Notes: generated by a model not told the origin, from the sequence alone. A stretch of DNA of 10,029 nucleotides from Phycisphaerae bacterium (GCA_016935885.1 JAFGQA010000307.1:1-10029), one strand, 5' to 3'; positions 1 to 7,065 are shown, counted from the first letter of the stretch. Numbers and translations are program-made.

Positions 1-237
1 CACGGTTGGATGCACCTGTGGCACCGCCGTCTCGGCGGTGGATTCACGGGCTTTGGCGCCCGTGCCACAGTCGCAGGCAAGCGTGAAGTGCTCTGACACG
101 TCGTTTACCGAAACGTCGCTTCCGGCGAGTTCATGGGCCTGCAGCACGATACGGCGGATACCGCCGCAGCAGGGAACTTCCATCCGGGCCACCGTGATCT
201 CGACCACGTCTTTGATCTTGTCCGCTCGTGATCGCAT
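1..237 (-). CDS. Small MEVPCCGG-motif protein, partial (runs off the window)
   Basis: An open frame starts with ATG 16 bases after the nifS stop and stays open to the window edge (79 codons visible). Residues 1-50 include KIKDVVEITVARMEVPCCGG. This resembles the C-terminal domain of the 4Fe-4S ferredoxin-like proteins often found beside hybrid cluster protein, where a VxRMEVPCCGG(I/L) segment follows the ferredoxin part. The N-terminal ferredoxin CxxCxxC clusters of that family are absent: no start codon or such sequence lies upstream, because nifS occupies that DNA. It is therefore either a stand-alone C-terminal-type protein or a 5'-truncated remnant. The paired cysteines (about 23-24) and a later CDC could bind metal or a cluster, which is inference. 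From about codon 57 the frame runs through a dispersed palindromic repeat (16-70), so the real C-terminus is uncertain. The ribosome site is weak. The position after nifS suggests co-transcription with nifUS. The family link is from memory. Confidence 0.45.
   Translation of the reverse strand, partial: MRSRADKIKDVVEITVARMEVPCCGGIRRIVLQAHELAGSDVSVNDVSEHFTLACDCGTGAKARESTAETAVPQVHPTV
16..70. repeat. Y-shaped palindromic repeat, copy 1 (55 bp)
   Basis: The ends CTGTGGCAC (16-24) and GTGCCACAG (62-70) are perfect inverted repeats. They enclose two hairpins: CACCGCCG/CGGCGGTG (22-40) and CACGGGC/GCCCGTG (46-65). The copy at 2565-2619 has the same length and layout. This copy lies inside the open frame of the MEVPCCGG protein and is translated without a stop on the minus strand. 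Confidence 0.75.
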
Positions 238-253
238 GGGAACCCAAGGATGG

Positions 254-1477
254 CTACCGTGCCCTTTGAAAAAGGCGGTCGGCGTCGGCGCGCGGCGCGT
301 TGTTCTTGTCGTCCCAGTACGGTGAAAGCCTGCGGAGGTTCGCCACGATTTTGGGAAAGACCTTGATGATGTAATCCACGTCCTCCTCGGTGTTGTACCG
401 GCTGAAGCTGAAACGCACGGAACCGTGAACCGCGGTGAAAGGAACGTTCAAGGCTCTCAGCACGTGGGATGGTTCGAGCGATCCCGACGTGCAGGCCGAG
501 CCGCTCGACGCGCAGATTCCCTCATCGCTCAACTGGTAGAGCATCCCCTCGCCTTCCACGTAGTGGCACGAGATGTTCAGCGTGTTGGGCAATCGCGGTG
601 CGCCTTTGGCGTTGACCTGAACGTAGGGAATGGTCTCCTCGAGCGTGGCCTCCAGACGATCTCTCAGCTTCCGTATCCGCGTTTCTTCCTCCTCACGGTT
701 CTCGGCGGCCAACGCCATCGCCCGCGCCAGCCCGACGATGTATGCGACGTTCTCCGTACCCGCCCGCCGCCCCCCTTCCTGATGCCCACCGATCAAGAAG
801 GGCCGGCACGGCGTCCCCCGCCTGACGAAGAGCGCTCCGATTCCCTTGGGGGCGTGGAGCTTGTGGCCGGAAAGAGACAGAAGGTCCACATGCTGGTAGT
901 CCCCATCGAGGTCGATCGGGAGCTTGCCGACAGACTGCGTCGCGTCGGTGTGAAAGACGATAGCGGGATCGGTCTCCTTAGTCAGGCGCGCGAGCTTCTC
1001 GATGGGAAAGACCACGCCCGTTTCGTTGTTGGCGTGCATGACGGTAACCATGAGCGTATCGGGGCTCAGCGCACGCACGAACTCTCGAATGTCCAGATTG
1101 CCGTTCCCGTCCACCGACAGGAAAGAAACTCTGTAGCCGCTGCGCTCAAGGTCCTTGCAGACCTCGAGCACGGCCGGGTGCTCCACGGCCGTTGTGACGA
1201 TGTGCCGCCGGCTCGTGTTGGCCTTGGCGGCACCGACGATCGCCGTGTTGTTGCTTTCGGTGGCACATGACGTGAAAAGGATCTGCTTGGGGTCGCCCGC
1301 CCCCAAGTGGCCGGCGATTTCTCCACGAGCGCGCTTGATTGCATCGGCCGCGCCGTGAGCGGCGTCGTACATCGAGCTGGGGTTGAAGTAGTCGTCGGTG
1401 AGGAACGGGATCATGACCTCGTACACTTCCGGCGCTACTCTCGTCGTGGCGTTGTTGTCGGCGTAGATGATTCTCAT
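254..1477 (-). CDS. nifS: Cysteine desulfurase NifS
   Basis: A PLP-dependent enzyme of 407 aa that takes sulphur from L-cysteine as an enzyme-bound persulfide and passes it to the NifU scaffold for Fe-S cluster assembly. Visible features: N-terminal YADNNATT; His100 in VEHPA, expected to stack on PLP; Asp178 and Gln181 in HTDATQSVGK; the PLP lysine Lys206 in SLSGHK; and the catalytic cysteine Cys329 in SSGSACTSG. The short active-site loop without an insertion, together with the C-terminal LRRLSPYWDD, fits the NifS/IscS class (group I) rather than SufS. The start at 1477 is chosen because it begins the conserved fold and has GGAG six bases upstream. A longer open frame reaches 1609 but overlaps nifU and lacks family similarity. 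The gene lies 14 bases after nifU, so the two are surely one operon. A polar tail of about 18 residues after SPYWDD is not part of the conserved core. Confidence 0.97.
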   Translation of the reverse strand: MRIIYADNNATTRVAPEVYEVMIPFLTDDYFNPSSMYDAAHGAADAIKRARGEIAGHLGAGDPKQILFTSCATESNNTAIVGAAKANTSRRHIVTTAVEHPAVLEVCKDLERSGYRVSFLSVDGNGNLDIREFVRALSPDTLMVTVMHANNETGVVFPIEKLARLTKETDPAIVFHTDATQSVGKLPIDLDGDYQHVDLLSLSGHKLHAPKGIGALFVRRGTPCRPFLIGGHQEGGRRAGTENVAYIVGLARAMALAAENREEEETRIRKLRDRLEATLEETIPYVQVNAKGAPRLPNTLNISCHYVEGEGMLYQLSDEGICASSGSACTSGSLEPSHVLRALNVPFTAVHGSVRFSFSRYNTEEDVDYIIKVFPKIVANLRRLSPYWDDKNNAPRADADRLFQRAR

Positions 1478-1491
1478 CGCTTGCTCCAGGC

Positions 1492-2451
1492 TCAGACCTC
1501 GATGATCCGTATGCGCTCGTCCACCACGTCCTTCAGCGTTTTCTCCACCATCATCTTCAGCGTTTGGGCGGCGCCGGCGCAACCCGCACAAGCGCCCCGG
1601 AGACTGCAATAAACGAGCGTATCCTTGATGTCGACAATCTCCACGTCGCCTCCGTCCTTCTGAAGCATAGGGCGGATGTAATCATCCATGGCCTTCTCGA
1701 TTTTCTTTATGAACTGGTAAGACGACGGCGACGGCTCCCGGTCTTTCCCGGCTTCGGCCCGGGCCAGCGCCTCCCCCCGATCCGCCCGCTTCCCCCCATC
1801 TCCGCCCCAGATCTCATCGAGAAGATCCTGCAGTCCGCCCGGAACGTGATGGCAGGACATGCACGCCCCGCCGGCCTTGATGGCGTTGGTGATATCCGGG
1901 ATCGTCCGGAGGTTCAGCTCCTTGATCTTGCGCCGCAAATAAGGCTCGCTCAGCGAGAAGCAGGTGCAAACGATCCGGCCTTCCTCCTGCTCATCGGTGT
2001 GCACGTCAATGCCCAGCCCGCCCAAGTCTACGCCCCGCCTCCGCGCCCAGTCAAACACCGCCGCTTCCAGGGCCTCGGCACCCATGACGGAGCAGTGAAT
2101 CTTCTGCTCCGGCAGACCCCCGAGAAACTCCACGATGTCCTTGTTCCGTATCGTCAGCGCCGCGATCGGCGTGTATCGCCCCTGCTCAATCAGCGTACAC
2201 AGCGCCTCGGACGCGGCGATGGCCGATGTGCAGCCGAAGGTCAGGTACTTGGCTTCGACGATCACATCCTTCGTGGGGTCCGTCGCGTGCCGCTCGACGC
2301 GAAAGGTGAACCGCAGCGCGTCGCCACAGGCGATCGAGCCGTGCTCTCCGAGCCCGTCCGGGTCCTCGATCTCCCCGAGGTGTGTTCCCGGCTTGCCGTG
2401 AACCGCATCCATGAAGAGCTGCTTGGTCTTCTCACTGTACTCCCAGGCCAT
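1492..2451 (-). CDS. nifU: Fe-S cluster assembly scaffold NifU (three-domain)
   Basis: A 319-aa modular scaffold that assembles [2Fe-2S] and [4Fe-4S] clusters from NifS-derived sulphur and hands them to apoproteins. All three NifU modules are present. Residues about 1-140 form the IscU-like domain, with Cys42 (ACGDAL), Cys74 (TFGCTSAIA) and Cys120 (KIHCSVMG). Residues about 158-215 form the central permanent [2Fe-2S] domain, with Cys162/Cys164 (VCTC) and Cys197/Cys200 (CMSC). Residues about 245-319 form the Nfu-like domain, with Cys288/Cys291 (GACAGCAG). A Gly/Arg/Glu-rich linker (about 216-243) joins the last two. All nine expected cysteines are intact. The start at 2451 has GGAGG six bases upstream; the frame extends 20 codons further without family similarity. 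Upstream lies the repeat-filled 1.2 kb gap, so a promoter probably lies between 2452 and about 2560, but none is clear. With no nitrogenase genes in view, a housekeeping Fe-S role is the simpler reading. Confidence 0.97.
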   Translation of the reverse strand: MAWEYSEKTKQLFMDAVHGKPGTHLGEIEDPDGLGEHGSIACGDALRFTFRVERHATDPTKDVIVEAKYLTFGCTSAIAASEALCTLIEQGRYTPIAALTIRNKDIVEFLGGLPEQKIHCSVMGAEALEAAVFDWARRRGVDLGGLGIDVHTDEQEEGRIVCTCFSLSEPYLRRKIKELNLRTIPDITNAIKAGGACMSCHHVPGGLQDLLDEIWGGDGGKRADRGEALARAEAGKDREPSPSSYQFIKKIEKAMDDYIRPMLQKDGGDVEIVDIKDTLVYCSLRGACAGCAGAAQTLKMMVEKTLKDVVDERIRIIEV

Positions 2452-2540
2452 GGCTGTCCTCCGAATCGGGCCTTGTTTGTCCTGCCAAAGCGTGGTCCTA
2501 AGCTGGACCACCGCCGCGAACCCGCTGGTCCGTTCTTATT

Positions 2541-2619
2541 ATTAGAACACCTCAAAGAGCCAGACTGTGGCACCAACGTCCCGCCGGCGTCGCCACGGGC
2601 TCCGGTGCCCGTGCCGCAG
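2541..2619. repeat. Y-shaped palindromic repeat, copy 2, with conserved left flank
   Basis: The core at 2565-2619 is 55 bp, like copy 1. Its outer ends are CTGTGGCAC and GTGCCGCAG (one mismatch), and it has an internal CACGGGC/GCCCGTG hairpin. The left flank and core at 2541-2592 match 6991-7042 at 42 of 52 positions by hand alignment, which shows a dispersed element larger than the core. It sits about 90 bases upstream of the nifU start. Confidence 0.75.
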
Positions 2620-2621
2620 GG

Positions 2622-2655
2622 ATTCTAGGCGGTCTCAGGTAATTCTAGGCGGTCT
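2622..2655. repeat. Direct repeat ATTCTAGGCGGTCT, two copies, period 20
   Basis: ATTCTAGGCGGTCT occurs at 2622-2635 and again at 2642-2655. The reverse-complement theme (CTTAGACCACCTA, twice, period 18) borders the related element at 6973-7003. The motif therefore belongs to the edges of this repeat family. Confidence 0.7.
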
Positions 2656-2773
2656 TAGAATACACCGGCCGCGGCGATCATGGAACCTGAGTGGGCTCCA
2701 GACGCCCGCAGGACCACCGCTCTGCAAGCATGGCTCGTGCGGGAGTCCATCGCTGTGATAGAACCTCCTCCCG

Positions 2774-2933
2774 CCAGCTCGTGCGAGAATCCCTTCTCGC
2801 ACGTACATCGCCACTCGCGCGAGAATCCCTTCTCACACCGCTCGCGGGAGAATCCAGCTCGTGCGAGAATCCCTTCTCGCACGTACATCGCCACTCGCGC
2901 GAGAATCCCTTCTCACACCGCTCGCGGGAGAAT
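2774..2933. repeat. Two perfect tandem copies of an 80-bp hairpin-bearing unit
   Basis: Positions 2774-2853 and 2854-2933 are identical base for base. Each unit holds one perfect hairpin (stem GTGCGAGAA, loop TCCC; 2781-2802 and 2861-2882) and one imperfect version (GCGCGAGAA / TTCTCACAC; 2817-2838 and 2897-2918). The open frames across it in several phases encode only repetitive Ser/Arg/Glu/Asn peptides and are read as spurious. Confidence 0.9.
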
Positions 2934-2954
2934 CCGTACGTGTTTAGCGTTCAA

Positions 2955-3087
2955 CCGGGGTGGCATGGGTAACGAACGACACGCCCCACGGGGGCGGGTC
3001 GTTCATTACCCGTGAGAACAGGCTCCAATGGACGCCCACGGGTAAGCTCCGCCGCCGCTGGCGGCTCCGCTTACCCATGCCACCCGG
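2955..3087. repeat. Y-shaped inverted-repeat element, 133 bp
   Basis: The outer stem is CCGGGGTGGCAT (2955-2966) with ATGCCACCCGG (3077-3087). Inside are two hairpins. One spans 2967-3011 (GGGTAAcGAACGAC with GTCGTTCaTTACCC). The other spans 3040-3076 (GGGTAAGC...GCCGCC with GGCGGC...GCTTACCC). The three-way-junction layout matches the smaller GTGGCAC elements in this window. No gene is visible. Confidence 0.75.
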
Positions 3088-3151
3088 CTAGGTGTATTCT
3101 AAGCTTGGAATCGCGAATGTTTCTTCATTCTAGGCTGCCCATTCGCTCTCG

Positions 3152-3318
3152 CTCGCACGAGAATCCCTTCTCGCACCGCTCGCACGAGAATCCCTTCTCG
3201 CACCACTCGCACGAGAATCCCTTCTCGCACCACTCGCACCAGAATCCCTTCCAGCTAGCTCGTGCGAGAATTCCTTCCCGGTAGCTCGTGCGAGAATCCC
3301 TTCTCGCACGTACATCGC
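3152..3318. repeat. 27-bp tandem hairpin array
   Basis: Units start at 3152, 3179, 3206 and 3233 with a 27-bp period. Each of the first three carries CGAGAA-TCCC-TTCTCG. The fourth is degenerate. Two units of the GTGCGAGAA type follow: a degenerate one near 3260, and a perfect hairpin at 3288-3309 followed by ACATCGC, as in the 2774-2933 array. Units abut directly with no unique spacers, so this is not a CRISPR. Confidence 0.85.
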
Positions 3319-3643
3319 GGGAATCTTCTTCCACGGGCATCGCAGGATAGGAATCCTGCGCATCTGGGGCCGAGAGGGAATCCTCGACCCAGCGGTTGTG
3401 GATGCCTCGGCTGCCCGCTCATTCGGCTGGCAGGCGACCCGCTCGGTATTATAGCCTTGGCTCGTTGCTGCCGCAGTTTGGGTGGCGACAGTGGAGATGT
3501 CGTGATCGTGGCTGGCCCGTGGCTTCGGCCGTGGGGGATGCGAATCGGCGAGACATTCGCGTCCCCCACCTGGGAAGAAGTGGGCCACCCATCTGTCGAA
3601 CGCCCGCGAAGCGCGGTTGCGCTCCGACATGTTCCAGGCGTAT
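3319..3643. other. Non-coding stretch between hairpin array and cydB end
   Basis: No credible gene was found on either strand. It contains a small hairpin at 3341-3360 (CGCAGGAT/ATCCTGCG) and one copy of a dispersed hairpin repeat (3513-3584). A TATAAT string occurs on the minus strand near 3450-3455, but without a good -35 element and about 1 kb from nifU. No terminator with a U-tract is seen after cydB. Confidence 0.5.
3513..3584. repeat. Dispersed hairpin repeat, copy 1
   Basis: This matches 9679-9750 at about 62 of 72 aligned bases with no gap. A long stem forms between 3531-3545 (GTGGGGGA then GCGAAT) and 3555-3569 (ATTCGC then TCCCCCAC), with one non-Watson-Crick position. It lies about 60 bases downstream of the cydB stop. 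Confidence 0.75.
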
Positions 3644-4660
3644 TCAGTAGCTCTCCTCTGTGATGACCACCTTGCCGGCGAACGTCTTGTAAACGTACGC
3701 CGTGTATGCGATCACGATGGGCATGCCGACCAGGGCGATGACCAGCATGACGGTCAAGGTGCGCGGGGTAGACGAGGCGTTGTAGACTGTCAGGCTGTTG
3801 GCCAGATCAATGCTCGATGGTACGAATCGAGGGAACAAGCACACGGCGGCAAGCCCCATTACCGAGGCGATCGAGACGGACGATGCCAGAAACGAACGCA
3901 GGAATCTCCCGGACCGGATGGCAATCGGAACATTGACGGCAGCAGCCAGCAGCAGAACCAGGAAGACCCAGAAAAGCGGCTTGCTGTAGACCCCTCCAAA
4001 GAGGAATGGAGAAGTGAAACATGTCGCCGCGAAGGCCGCTATATAGAGAATCACGAAGACGATCCAAGCGCCCGATGCCCATCCTGCCATGCGCTGCTGC
4101 AAATCGCCTTCGGTCTTCACCGCCAGGAATGCCGCTCCGTGCATGGTGAACATGGCCAGCGTCAATACACCGATCAGCAGTGCGTACGGATTGAGAAGCG
4201 AGACGAACGCTACGTTGGCCGTGCCGTCCGCCTCGATCGGAATGCCACGCAGGATGTTACCCATCGCCACGCCGAATAGAATAGCGGGAATCAGGCTACC
4301 GAGTCCGAAGGCCCAATCCCAAACACGCCGCCAATCGGGATTGTCCACCTGTCCGCGGAACTCCAGCGAGACGGCGCGGAAGATCAGGGCGAACAACAGC
4401 AGCATCAGCGCAAGATAGAAGCCACTAAACACCGTCGCGTAAACGATCGGGAATGCGGCAAACAAGGCACCTCCGCCCGTCAACAACCAGACCTCGTTTC
4501 CGTCCCAGACCGGCCCGATCGCGCCGGCGTGGATTCGTCGCGCGCGTTCGTCGCGGGCAAACAGGTGCAGCACACCGACACCGAGGTCAAACCCGTCCAG
4601 GATGGCGTAGCCAATCAGCAGGACCCAGATCAACAGAAACCACGCCGTGTTCAGGTCCAT
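3644..4660 (-). CDS. cydB: Cytochrome bd ubiquinol oxidase subunit II
   Basis: A 338-aa integral membrane subunit of cytochrome bd, which couples quinol oxidation to O2 reduction with high affinity and without proton pumping. Signature segments: LDGFDLGVGVLH (residues 21-32, with Asp25), GPVWDGNEVWLL TGGGALFAAFP (about 49-71, with Trp52/Asp53), Arg95 and EFRG (100-103). About eight or nine hydrophobic helices follow to the C-terminus. The length is slightly under the roughly 380 aa of the E. coli protein. The start at 4660 is fixed by a strong AAGGAGGT six bases upstream and by the conserved N-terminus; the longer frame to 4936 is a cydA shadow. The ATG shares its A with the TGA stop of cydA (TGATG), which indicates translational coupling. 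No cydX-like small ORF or cydDC exporter genes lie next to it. Confidence 0.96.
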   Translation of the reverse strand: MDLNTAWFLLIWVLLIGYAILDGFDLGVGVLHLFARDERARRIHAGAIGPVWDGNEVWLLTGGGALFAAFPIVYATVFSGFYLALMLLLFALIFRAVSLEFRGQVDNPDWRRVWDWAFGLGSLIPAILFGVAMGNILRGIPIEADGTANVAFVSLLNPYALLIGVLTLAMFTMHGAAFLAVKTEGDLQQRMAGWASGAWIVFVILYIAAFAATCFTSPFLFGGVYSKPLFWVFLVLLLAAAVNVPIAIRSGRFLRSFLASSVSIASVMGLAAVCLFPRFVPSSIDLANSLTVYNASSTPRTLTVMLVIALVGMPIVIAYTAYVYKTFAGKVVITEESY

Positions 4661-6003
4661 CAGTGCACCTCCTTCGCGGCGAGCGACTGGGGCCCACGCT
4701 TGACGATTCTGGCCAGCATGTAAACGTACATCGCACCCAGCGCCAGATATATCAGGCCGAACATGATGATCGAGAAGAGCACCTCGCCGCCGGTCACGTT
4801 CGCGGAGTAGGCGTCCTGGGTCTTCAGCACGCGATACACGACCCACGGCTGCCGACCGACCTCGGCGACGATCCATCCGAATTCGCAGGCAACGAGCGGC
4901 AGTGGAATCGCCCACGGCAGCAGCTTCAGATACCACCTCGTTTCAAACAGCTTCCTCCGGTACAGCAGGAAAACGCCAACGGCAGCTAAGGCGATAAAGA
5001 GCGTGCCCAGCCCCACCATCGTGTGAAACGACACGAACGTCGCCACAAACGGCGGTGTCGGGTGGCCCTCTGCGCGCAGGTCCTCGATGCCCGGCACGCG
5101 GGCATCCATGTCACCGAACGCCATCAGGCTCAGAATACCTGGGACGCCGATCTTGAAGTCCAGCCGGGGGGGCTCCTCTGAGGGTATCCCGAACACGGTC
5201 AGTGGCGCGCGAGTCTGCCCTTTGATGAGCCCCTCCATCGCCGCGAATTTCTCCGGCTGCGTGCGGGCCACTTGCTTGGCGTGCCAATCACCGGTCGGGA
5301 AGAGCGCGAGCAGCGAGACGACCAGGCCGAAGATGAGCGAGAGCCGCAGCGTTCTCCGGGTCACCTCCGCCGCGTTGTTCTTGGCGACGAGGTACGCGGA
5401 AATGCCGGCCACGAGGAACGCCCCGGCGATCAGGCACGCGTCAAATGTGTGAAAGAACCTTGGCCACGTTGACGCGTTGAGCACCGCGTCCGCAAAGTCG
5501 GTCAGCTCCGCGCGACCGTTGCGAATCTCAAAGCCGGCGGGCGTTTGCTGCCACGCGTTCGCCACGATGATCCAGAACGCCGACAGCGTCGCGCCAACCG
5601 CCACCATCAGGGCCGAGAACCAATGAACGCCCTTCGAGACCTTCTTTCGCCCGAACAGGTACAGCCCGAGGAACGTCGACTCGAGGAAGAAGGCGAGCAC
5701 GCCCTCGGCCGCGAGCGGTGCTCCGAAGATGTCGCCGACGAACTTCGAGTATTGGGCCCAGTTCGTGCCGAACTGGAACTCCATCACGATCCCAGTGGCC
5801 ACGCCAACCACAAAGGTCAGCCCCAGGATCTTCCCGAAAAACTTGCCCGCTCGTACGTAGTCCTCATCACCGCGCCTCCAGCCCCGCCACTCCATGATCA
5901 CGATCAGCCACGCCAGACCGATCGACAAGGGGGGAAACAGGAAGTGAAAGCCCACGGTGAGGGCAAACTGCAAACGAGACAGAAACAAAGCATCCAGTTC
6001 CAT
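4660..6003 (-). CDS. cydA: Cytochrome bd ubiquinol oxidase subunit I
   Basis: A 447-aa haem-bearing subunit of the bd oxidase in the cytoplasmic membrane. Expected haem residues are in place: His20 (GFHFLFPPLSIG) for the high-spin haem b595/d site; His185 (RFFHTFDA) and Met329 (SFHTMVGLG) as b558 ligands; Glu100 and Glu108 (AAEGVLAFFLEST) on the proton/haem path; and the GWIVAEVGRQPW signature (376-387). The Q-loop has Lys252 and Glu257 (PEKFAAMEG), the residues tied to quinol oxidation. The loop is short: the large C-terminal Q-loop insertion of E. coli CydA (522 aa) is missing, so this is the short-Q-loop type. The start has a GGGAG-like site about 8-9 bases upstream and gives the canonical MELDALFLSRLQFALT. 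The gene lies 121 bases downstream of the ZIP gene and overlaps cydB by one base. Confidence 0.97.
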   Translation of the reverse strand: MELDALFLSRLQFALTVGFHFLFPPLSIGLAWLIVIMEWRGWRRGDEDYVRAGKFFGKILGLTFVVGVATGIVMEFQFGTNWAQYSKFVGDIFGAPLAAEGVLAFFLESTFLGLYLFGRKKVSKGVHWFSALMVAVGATLSAFWIIVANAWQQTPAGFEIRNGRAELTDFADAVLNASTWPRFFHTFDACLIAGAFLVAGISAYLVAKNNAAEVTRRTLRLSLIFGLVVSLLALFPTGDWHAKQVARTQPEKFAAMEGLIKGQTRAPLTVFGIPSEEPPRLDFKIGVPGILSLMAFGDMDARVPGIEDLRAEGHPTPPFVATFVSFHTMVGLGTLFIALAAVGVFLLYRRKLFETRWYLKLLPWAIPLPLVACEFGWIVAEVGRQPWVVYRVLKTQDAYSANVTGGEVLFSIIMFGLIYLALGAMYVYMLARIVKRGPQSLAAKEVH

Positions 6004-6080
6004 ATCGCAGTCTCCCGTCTATGCTGTTCTTCGGCTCCTGTCCATTTCGACGGCCGCCCCCAATCACAGACCAGAGCCCC

Positions 6081-6130
6081 CTTCATCCTTCATCCTTCAT
6101 CCTTCCCCCTCCATCCTTCCCCCTTCATCC
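6081..6130. repeat. Short simple repeat (CATCCTT/AAGGATG heptamers)
   Basis: A pyrimidine-rich plus strand with CATCCTT repeated three times in direct 7-base register, followed by looser CCATCCTTCCCCC units. It spans the last codons and TGA stop of the ZIP gene and its immediate downstream DNA, within the 121-base gap before cydA. Confidence 0.75.
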
Positions 6131-6949
6131 CAGTCCCACATCGAGCGCCATCATGATGGCGAAGCCGGTCATGGCACCCACGGTGGCGAAATCGCTGAAG
6201 CCCTCCCGCTGGGACTCCGGGATGAGCTCCTCCACCACCACGAAGATCATGGCTCCGGCGGCGAAGGCCAGGCCGTAGGGCAGAAGCGCACCCATGGTCA
6301 TCACCAACCACGCTCCCAGCACGCCGGCCATCGGCTCCACTACGCCGGACGCCTGCCCGTACATGAACGCCTTAAATCGCCCGAGTCCCTCCCGCCGAAG
6401 CGGCATGGCCACGGCCAGACCCTCCGGGAAGTTCTGCAGGCCGATGCCGATGGCCAGGGCGATGCCGCCCAACATCATCTCCCTTGCCATGGCCGCGTCG
6501 GTTGCCTGCGCCACCGCGCCGAATGCCACACCGACGGCCAGCCCTTCGGGAATGTTGTGTAGCGTGACGGCCAACACCAACAGGATACTGCGATGCCAGG
6601 AGGTCTTGATGCCTTCGGCTTCAGATGTCTCCAGACCGATGTGAAGATGCGGCAATATCTTGTCAATGATGTACAGAAAGAAGCCGCCGGCAAGGAAACC
6701 GATAGTGGCCGGTTTCCAATCGCCGCCCGACATCTCGATGGCCGGGGCAAGCAGCGACCAGCAGCTGGCGGCAATCATCACGCCAGCCGCCAGGCCGAGC
6801 ATCCCATCCATCATCTTCTGGTTGACCCGCTTGGTAAACAGCACCGGCACCGCCCCGGCCGCGGTGACAAACCACGTGAACAGCGTGGCGATCAGCGCCT
6901 GCGTGACCGGATGGTACCGCTGGAAGAATTCCACGAGCCAATCGTCCAT
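6125..6949 (-). CDS. ZIP-family divalent metal transporter (GufA-like)
   Basis: A 274-aa polytopic membrane protein. Family hallmarks: HNIPEG at 131-136 in the fourth helix, the related QNFPEG at 172-177 in the fifth, and VEELIPES at about 239-246. About eight hydrophobic segments are visible. A His-containing loop (LPHLHIGLETSEAEG, about 99-113) between helices three and four may be the variable metal-sensing loop. ZIP proteins move Zn2+, Fe2+, Mn2+ or similar ions into the cytoplasm; the ion cannot be told from sequence. The two motifs and bacterial length fit the GufA subfamily. ATG at 6949 is the likely start, though only a weak GGTGG lies upstream. It ends inside a heptamer repeat. Neighbours are a rubredoxin upstream across a repeat-rich gap and cydA downstream. 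Confidence 0.9.
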   Translation of the reverse strand: MDDWLVEFFQRYHPVTQALIATLFTWFVTAAGAVPVLFTKRVNQKMMDGMLGLAAGVMIAASCWSLLAPAIEMSGGDWKPATIGFLAGGFFLYIIDKILPHLHIGLETSEAEGIKTSWHRSILLVLAVTLHNIPEGLAVGVAFGAVAQATDAAMAREMMLGGIALAIGIGLQNFPEGLAVAMPLRREGLGRFKAFMYGQASGVVEPMAGVLGAWLVMTMGALLPYGLAFAAGAMIFVVVEELIPESQREGFSDFATVGAMTGFAIMMALDVGLG

Positions 6950-6972
6950 GGCACACCACCGCCAGAAGCCGC

Positions 6973-7058
6973 CTTAGACCACCTACCTGACTTAGACCAC
7001 CTAAAGGAACCATACGGTGGCACCGGCGTCCCGCCGGTGTCGACGCGCTGGGTGCCAC
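6973..7058. repeat. Y-shaped repeat family, copy 3, with paired flank motifs
   Basis: CTTAGACCACCTA occurs at 6973-6985 and 6991-7003. The sequence from 6991 to 7042 is 42/52 identical to 2541-2592. Ends GTGGCAC (7018-7024) and GTGCCAC (7052-7058) enclose the perfect hairpin CACCGGCG/CGCCGGTG (7021-7039). The second internal hairpin seen in copies 1 and 2 is lost or shortened. It lies just upstream of the ZIP gene. Confidence 0.7.
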
Positions 7059-7065
7059 TGCGCTA

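Larger units (their letters stand above)
2654..3103. repeat. 450-bp non-coding block bounded by a 13-bp perfect inverted repeat
   Basis: CTTAGAATACACC at 2654-2666 is the exact reverse complement of GGTGTATTCTAAG at 3091-3103. The block between them contains an 80-bp tandem duplication (2774-2933), a 133-bp element with nested hairpins (2955-3087) and no credible gene. The layout recalls a non-autonomous, MITE-like composite. No transposase is present and I could not find a target-site duplication, so mobility is inference. Confidence 0.45.

Noticed and set aside
1478..1609. N-terminal extension of NifS by 44 residues
   Set aside because: It overlaps the end of nifU, has no family similarity, and a well-spaced GGAG precedes the ATG at 1477.
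1478..2451. A nitrogen-fixation locus, because of nifU and nifS
   Set aside because: No nifH, nifD, nifK, nifB or related genes are in view, and NIF-type assembly serves general Fe-S needs in several anaerobes.
2532..2548. Near-palindrome GTTCTTATTATTAGAAC upstream of nifU as a regulator operator
   Set aside because: Its right half belongs to a dispersed repeat flank also present at 6991-7003, and it does not match the known IscR site. A binding role cannot be supported.
1564..2628. A 354-codon open frame on the plus strand
   Set aside because: It is the antisense shadow of nifU, which has all nine conserved cysteines and a good ribosome site.
3152..3318. A possible CRISPR array, because of regular 27-bp repeats
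   Set aside because: The units abut with no unique spacers, they decay at the 3' side, and no cas gene is present.
2655..3630. Several open frames of 60-170 codons on both strands in the nifU-cydB gap
   Set aside because: Their peptides are translations of the hairpin arrays (repeated ENPFSH or CEKGFS units) in all phases, with no ribosome sites or family similarity.
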